A DNA stretch of 8,154 bases, from NCBI GenBank assembly GCA_000435975.1, contig FR884059.1:1-8154 (forward strand), in the 5' to 3' direction. The notes under the pieces were generated by a model. That model worked only from the letters and a program-made list of their open reading frames with translations. It was not told the origin of the DNA and made no database searches. A program made the translations under genes and the position numbers. This DNA comes from Oscillibacter sp. CAG:241 (GTDB taxonomy: Bacteria > Bacillota > Clostridia > Oscillospirales > Oscillospiraceae). Position 1 is the stretch's first letter. The number at the start of each line of letters is the position of its first letter. This document shows, in pieces, positions 4,754 through 8,154 of this stretch.

Positions 4754-6579
4754 TGGCTGCCTTCGACGAAAAAGAATATACAAAATCCTTTGACTGGAGC
4801 ATCTGGAGGCGGCTTGCGCCCTTTGTGCGGCCCTTCCGCCGGGACTTCGTGGGGATGCTGGTGTTCAACGGTCTGTGTGCCCTGGTGGACGTGGCCATTC
4901 CCCTGTTCCAGCGCTACGCCATCCGGAACTTTATCCAGGCAGACTCCCTTCGGGGCATCGTTCCCTTCTCCCTGGTGTATCTGCTGGTGATTCTTTTACA
5001 GGCTCTGTCCGTGGTGGCCTTTGCCCGCAACTCCATGACCATTGAGATGAACATGGGCCGGGATATGCGCCGGACCCTGTTTCACCATCTCCAGACCCTG
5101 TCCTTCTCCTTTTACAACGTGACCCCCGTGGGATATCTGCTGACCCGGGTCATGAGCGATACCAACCGCATTGCCAGCATGGTGGCCTGGAATCTGACGG
5201 ATATCCTGTGGGCGCTGTTCTATGTGCTGGGGACCTTTGCCGCCATGCTGATCCTGAATTGGCGGCTGGCGCTGGTGGTCATCGTCATCGTGCCTGTGAT
5301 GGCGGTGCTCACCGGGTATTTCCAGAACCGCATCCTCCGGTGGAACCGGAAAGTCCGGAAGCTGAACTCCCGCATCACCGGGTCCTTCAACGAGGGCATC
5401 ACCGGGGCCAAGACCACCAAGACCCTGGGCACCGAGGAGCAGACCGTCCGCACCTTCCGGGCCCTGACCCAGGAGATGCACGACGCCGGCATCGGCGCGG
5501 CCCGGCTCAACGCCATCTATATCCCGCTGGTGCTGTTTGCCAGCACCATGGCCGTGGCCATCGTGCTGCTGCGGGGCGGGTATATGGTGTCCGGGGGACT
5601 GCTGGAGCTGGCCACTCTATCCACCTTCACCACCTATGCCGTGGGCATTTTCGAGCCCATCCAGATGACCGCCGCCAACATCGCGGAGTTTATCTCCCTC
5701 CAGGCATCCATCGAGCGGGTCACGGACCTGATGGACAAGGTCCCCCAGATTCAGGACAGCCCGGAGGTGGTGGAGAAGTACGGCGACGCCTTCCACCCCA
5801 AGCGGGAGAACTGGGAGCCCATCCGGGGCGAGATCGAGTTCCGGGACGTGACCTTCCGCTATCCCGACGGCGGCGACAACGTGCTGGAGCACTTCTCCCT
5901 GCACATCCCCCAGGGGGCTACCGTGGCCATCGTGGGCGAGACCGGCGCAGGCAAGAGCACCCTGGTGAACCTGGCCTGCCGGTTCTTTGAGCCCACGGAG
6001 GGGCAGATCCTCATCGACGGGGTGGATTACCGGCAGCGCAGCCAGCTGTGGCTCCACAGCAACATCGGCTATGTGCTCCAGGACCCCCATCTGTTCTCCG
6101 GCACCGTCCGGGAGAACATCCGCTACGGCAAGCTGGACGCCTCCGATGCGGAGGTGGAGGCCGCCGCCCGGGCCGTGTCCGCCGACACCGTGGTGGAAAA
6201 GCTGGACAAGGGCTGGGACAGCGATGTGGGTGAGGGCGGGGGACGCCTATCCACCGGTCAGAAGCAGCTGATCTCCTTCGCCCGGGCCGTGCTGGCGGAT
6301 CCCCGGATCTTCGTGCTGGACGAGGCCACCTCCTCCATCGACACCCAGACCGAGCAGCTGATCCAGCAGGCCATCGACCACCTGCTGCGGGACCGGACCT
6401 CCTTCCTCATCGCCCACCGGCTGTCCACCATCCGCAAGGCGGACATGATCCTGGTGGTCCGGGACGGGCGCATCGTGGAGCAGGGCACCCACCAGGAGCT
6501 GCTGCGCCGCCGTGGCTATTATCACGACCTGTACAGCAAGCAGTTCGCCGAGGAGTCTGCTGCCCGCATCCTGCAATAA
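4753..6579 (+). CDS. ABC exporter half-transporter, subunit 2 (canonical Walker B, LSTGQ signature)
   Basis: A 608-residue half-transporter with a membrane domain (helices about 33-55, 68-91, 148-168, 171-190, 254-274, 283-302) and an ATPase domain (about 360-595). Motifs are Walker A GETGAGKST (395-403), Q-loop Q443, signature LSTGQ (499-503, T501 in place of Gly), Walker B VLDE with catalytic E524, D-loop SSID (527-530) and switch His H555. A charged linker near 336-359 (PEVVEKYGDAF, KRENWEPI) joins the domains and is typical of this clostridial partner family. The protein supplies the catalytic Glu of the consensus ATP site. Its altered signature faces the degenerate site of subunit 1. The start ATG overlaps the upstream stop (TGATG), and GGAGG-type ribosome sites near 4735-4743 support coupled translation at equal levels. 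A strong terminator follows 16 bases after the stop. An exporter role is inferred from fold and motifs; substrate is unknown. Confidence 0.94.
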   Translation: MAAFDEKEYTKSFDWSIWRRLAPFVRPFRRDFVGMLVFNGLCALVDVAIPLFQRYAIRNFIQADSLRGIVPFSLVYLLVILLQALSVVAFARNSMTIEMNMGRDMRRTLFHHLQTLSFSFYNVTPVGYLLTRVMSDTNRIASMVAWNLTDILWALFYVLGTFAAMLILNWRLALVVIVIVPVMAVLTGYFQNRILRWNRKVRKLNSRITGSFNEGITGAKTTKTLGTEEQTVRTFRALTQEMHDAGIGAARLNAIYIPLVLFASTMAVAIVLLRGGYMVSGGLLELATLSTFTTYAVGIFEPIQMTAANIAEFISLQASIERVTDLMDKVPQIQDSPEVVEKYGDAFHPKRENWEPIRGEIEFRDVTFRYPDGGDNVLEHFSLHIPQGATVAIVGETGAGKSTLVNLACRFFEPTEGQILIDGVDYRQRSQLWLHSNIGYVLQDPHLFSGTVRENIRYGKLDASDAEVEAAARAVSADTVVEKLDKGWDSDVGEGGGRLSTGQKQLISFARAVLADPRIFVLDEATSSIDTQTEQLIQQAIDHLLRDRTSFLIAHRLSTIRKADMILVVRDGRIVEQGTHQELLRRRGYYHDLYSKQFAEESAARILQ

Positions 6580-6594
6580 TTTTCCAATAACTGG

Positions 6595-6626
6595 AAGCCC
6601 CGGCAGCAGCGCTGCCGGGGCTTTTT
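6595..6626 (+). terminator. Intrinsic terminator of the ABC exporter operon
   Basis: AAGCCCCGGCAGC (6595-6607) pairs perfectly with GCTGCCGGGGCTT (6611-6623) around a three-base loop (or a shorter stem with a larger loop). Five T follow (6622-6626). It starts 16 bases after the stop of ABC subunit 2. Confidence 0.92.
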
Positions 6627-6874
6627 CCTGCTCCGGGACGGGCGCCTTTTCCGCATTGTCCCCCTATGACGGACACCCTCTCCATTGGCATTTTCGGCTG
6701 ATTTCCCGCCTATAGTGTGCAAACTCCGTGAAAATTCTGACGAGCCATTTGCTGCGCTTGCCGATTTTTTCACATATTTGTACACTGTGCAAATACAGGC
6801 GTTTGCCGTGTCGGGCATTGTTAAAACCTTGACCGCTATTTTGCGATACGGCTTCCATTTTTTTCCAAAAACCA
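6627..6874. other. Non-coding stretch between the exporter terminator and the ackA promoter
   Basis: No plus-strand gene is visible. The tract is visibly richer in A and T than the neighbouring genes. It contains a 21-bp near-palindrome (6775-6795) and a copy of its TGTGCAAA half-site at 6716-6723. Two minus-strand frames happen to stay open across it, but they have no convincing start, ribosome site or protein-like composition, so no gene is called. Confidence 0.5.
6775..6795. repeat. 21-bp near-perfect palindrome upstream of ackA
   Basis: Arms TATTTGTACA (6775-6784) and TGTGCAAATA (6786-6795) flank a single central C. Nine of ten positions are symmetric. An 8-base copy of one half-site, TGTGCAAA, occurs 70 bp upstream at 6716-6723. 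The size suits a dimeric regulator. It lies about 115-135 bp before the predicted ackA transcription start; the regulator is unknown. Confidence 0.45.
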
Positions 6875-6903
6875 TTGCCAAGCCCAGGGAATTTCGATAC
6901 AAT
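6875..6903 (+). promoter_or_regulatory. Putative ackA promoter
   Basis: TTGCCA (6875-6880) and TACAAT (6898-6903) are separated by exactly 17 bases, each matching the housekeeping consensus at most positions. Start is expected near 6910, giving a leader of about 63 bases. It indicates that ackA is transcribed from its own promoter rather than by read-through of the exporter operon. Confidence 0.72.
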
Positions 6904-6921
6904 ATTTCCCGTAATACAAAA

Positions 6922-6945
6922 AGAAGGAACCTGCAACATGTGATG
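6922..6945 (+). promoter_or_regulatory. Start-stop element (ATGTGA) and upstream in-frame ATG in the ackA leader
   Basis: AGAAGGAA (6922-6929) lies eight bases before ATG (6938-6940), which is followed at once by TGA (6941-6943). An overlapping second ATG (6943-6945) is in frame with ackA and would add ten residues. The normal acetate kinase start at 6973 has a far better ribosome site, so this is a possible translational control element or chance. Confidence 0.3.
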
Positions 6946-6972
6946 TGGGACCAAAATTCGAGGAGGTCTTTC

Positions 6973-8154
6973 ATGAAAGTACTCGTTATCAATGCCGGCA
7001 GCTCGTCTCTGAAATATCAGCTGCTGGATCCGGAAACCGGCCATCTGCTGGCCAAAGGCTTGTGTGAGCGCATCGGCATTGACGGAAAATTCACCTATAA
7101 GCCCCAGGTGGAGGGCAAGGCCGTGATTTCTGCGGCCGACGTGCCCATGCCCACCCACTCCGAGGCCATCCAGGCGGTGCTGGCCGCTCTGGTGGACCCG
7201 GTCAACGGCGTCATCTCCTCCATGAAGGAGATCGACGCGGTGGGTCACCGGGTGGTCCACGGCGGCGAGAGCTTCGCCAGCTCCGTTCTCATCACCGACC
7301 AGGTGATGCAGGCGGTGGAGGACTGCACCCCCCTGGCGCCTCTGCATAACCCCGCCAACATCATCGGCATCGAGGCCTGCCGGGCGGTGCTGGGCCACGA
7401 CGTGCCCCAGGTGGCGGTGTTTGACACGGCCTTCCACCAGACCATGCCCGAGCACGCCTATCTGTACTCCATCCCCTATGAGTATTACGAGAAGGACAAG
7501 ATCCGCCGCTACGGCTTCCATGGCACCTCTCACCGCTATGTGTCCCTGCGGGCGGCGGAGCTTCTGGGCAAGGACCCGGCGGAGCTGAAGGTAGTGTCCT
7601 GCCACCTGGGCAACGGCTCCTCCCTGGCGGCAGTCAAGGGCGGCCGCTGCGTGGACACCTCCATGGGCCTGACGCCTCTGGCGGGCCTGCCTATGGGCAC
7701 CCGGGCCGGTGATATGGACGTGGGCGTGGTGGAGTTCATTGCCAACAAGTACGACATGACCATTTCCGAGGCCGTGAACCTGCTGAACAAGGAATCCGGC
7801 ATGCTGGGCCTGTCCGGCGTGTCCTCCGACTTCCGGGATCTGGAGCAGGCGGCAGAGAAGGAAAATCACCGGGCCACCGTGGCCCTGGAGATCTTTGAGT
7901 ACCGGGTACGCAAGATGATCGCCGAGTATGCCGCCGCCATGGGCGGCGTGGACGTGGTGGTATTCACCGCCGGCGTGGGCGAAAACGCACCCGAGACCCG
8001 GGCCCACATCCTCCACGGTCTGGAGTTCATGGGCATCACCTGCGACCCGGAGAAGAACAACTGCCGGGGCAAGGAGCAGATCATCTCCCAGGACGGCGCG
8101 CCCGTCATCGTCATGGTGATCCCCACCAACGAGGAGCTGATGATCGCCCAGGAC
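6973..8154 (+). CDS. ackA: Acetate kinase, 3' end outside window
   Basis: Acetate kinase converts acetyl phosphate and ADP to acetate and ATP, the energy-yielding last step of acetate fermentation in the cytoplasm. It normally works with phosphotransacetylase, which is not in this window. The 394 visible codons show the N-terminal family signature (VLVINAGSSSLKY, residues 3-15) and the second signature YGFHGTSHRYV (180-190). By alignment to the Methanosarcina enzyme (offset +3), the expected active-site residues are all present: N7, R93, H125, D151, H183, R244 and, in TNEE near the end, E387. The family is about 400 residues, so only a few C-terminal residues and the stop are missing. The start is set by AGGAGG (6961-6966), six bases upstream, and by the conserved MKVLVINAG opening. 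It is probably transcribed from its own promoter at 6875-6903. Nothing suggests truncation or inactivation. Confidence 0.97.
   Translation, partial: MKVLVINAGSSSLKYQLLDPETGHLLAKGLCERIGIDGKFTYKPQVEGKAVISAADVPMPTHSEAIQAVLAALVDPVNGVISSMKEIDAVGHRVVHGGESFASSVLITDQVMQAVEDCTPLAPLHNPANIIGIEACRAVLGHDVPQVAVFDTAFHQTMPEHAYLYSIPYEYYEKDKIRRYGFHGTSHRYVSLRAAELLGKDPAELKVVSCHLGNGSSLAAVKGGRCVDTSMGLTPLAGLPMGTRAGDMDVGVVEFIANKYDMTISEAVNLLNKESGMLGLSGVSSDFRDLEQAAEKENHRATVALEIFEYRVRKMIAEYAAAMGGVDVVVFTAGVGENAPETRAHILHGLEFMGITCDPEKNNCRGKEQIISQDGAPVIVMVIPTNEELMIAQD

Noticed and set aside
3164..4783. Long minus-strand open frame (539 codons) opposite ABC subunit 1
   Set aside because: It is antisense to a gene with complete ABC motifs. 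Its translation is rich in Gly, His, Gln and Val with no domain, a usual shadow of GC-rich codons.
6522..6992. Minus-strand open frame (156 codons) across the exporter terminator and the gap before ackA
   Set aside because: It runs through a strong terminator hairpin and the end of ABC subunit 2, has no clear ribosome site and shows no protein-like pattern. The open frame is kept only as a low-interest finding.
6664..8016. Minus-strand open frame (450 codons) opposite ackA
   Set aside because: The sense strand encodes acetate kinase with all active-site residues. The antisense product is low-complexity His/Gly/Val-rich and has no ribosome site.

Overview
The window looks like chromosome from an anaerobic, moderately high-GC Firmicute, most likely a gut Clostridium relative of the Oscillospiraceae/Flavonifractor type. 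The basis is GC-rich coding sequence combined with strong AGGAGG ribosome sites, a reverse-rubrerythrin peroxidase, acetate kinase, and XRE, NfeD and ABC proteins of clostridial style. No identity search was possible, so the taxon is inference. No mobile element, CRISPR array, tRNA or rRNA is visible.

Layout. Positions 1-2470 are read on the minus strand: a reverse rubrerythrin (NADH peroxidase type, cut by the window start), then an SPFH/band-7 (stomatin-like) membrane protein, and upstream of it an unusual gene joining an XRE helix-turn-helix regulator to a complete short NfeD membrane protein. The NfeD half has its own strong internal ribosome site. NfeD and SPFH proteins are known partners, so the two genes form a two-gene unit. 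Positions 2471-2914 are a divergent control region. Positions 2733-6579 are read on the plus strand: a 16-codon leader ORF, a strong intrinsic terminator, and two overlapping genes for a heterodimeric ABC exporter, closed by a second strong terminator. Positions 6627-6972 are non-coding with a good promoter at the end, followed by acetate kinase (ackA), cut by the window end a few residues short.

The two most interesting points are (1) the exporter leader and (2) the HTH-NfeD fusion. In (1), a near-consensus promoter is followed by a short ORF ending in Pro-stop, a hairpin just after its stop codon, and a 9-bp terminator with seven T before the first ABC gene. This is the architecture of ribosome-mediated transcription attenuation, as known for the B. 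subtilis bmrB-bmrCD drug exporter. In (2), a membrane-tethered DNA-binding domain is fused to a membrane-quality protein; an out-of-frame TGA and a perfect internal Shine-Dalgarno suggest two former genes now read as one, probably giving two products. The two ABC subunits have complementary departures from consensus in their ATP sites, which supports an obligate heterodimer.
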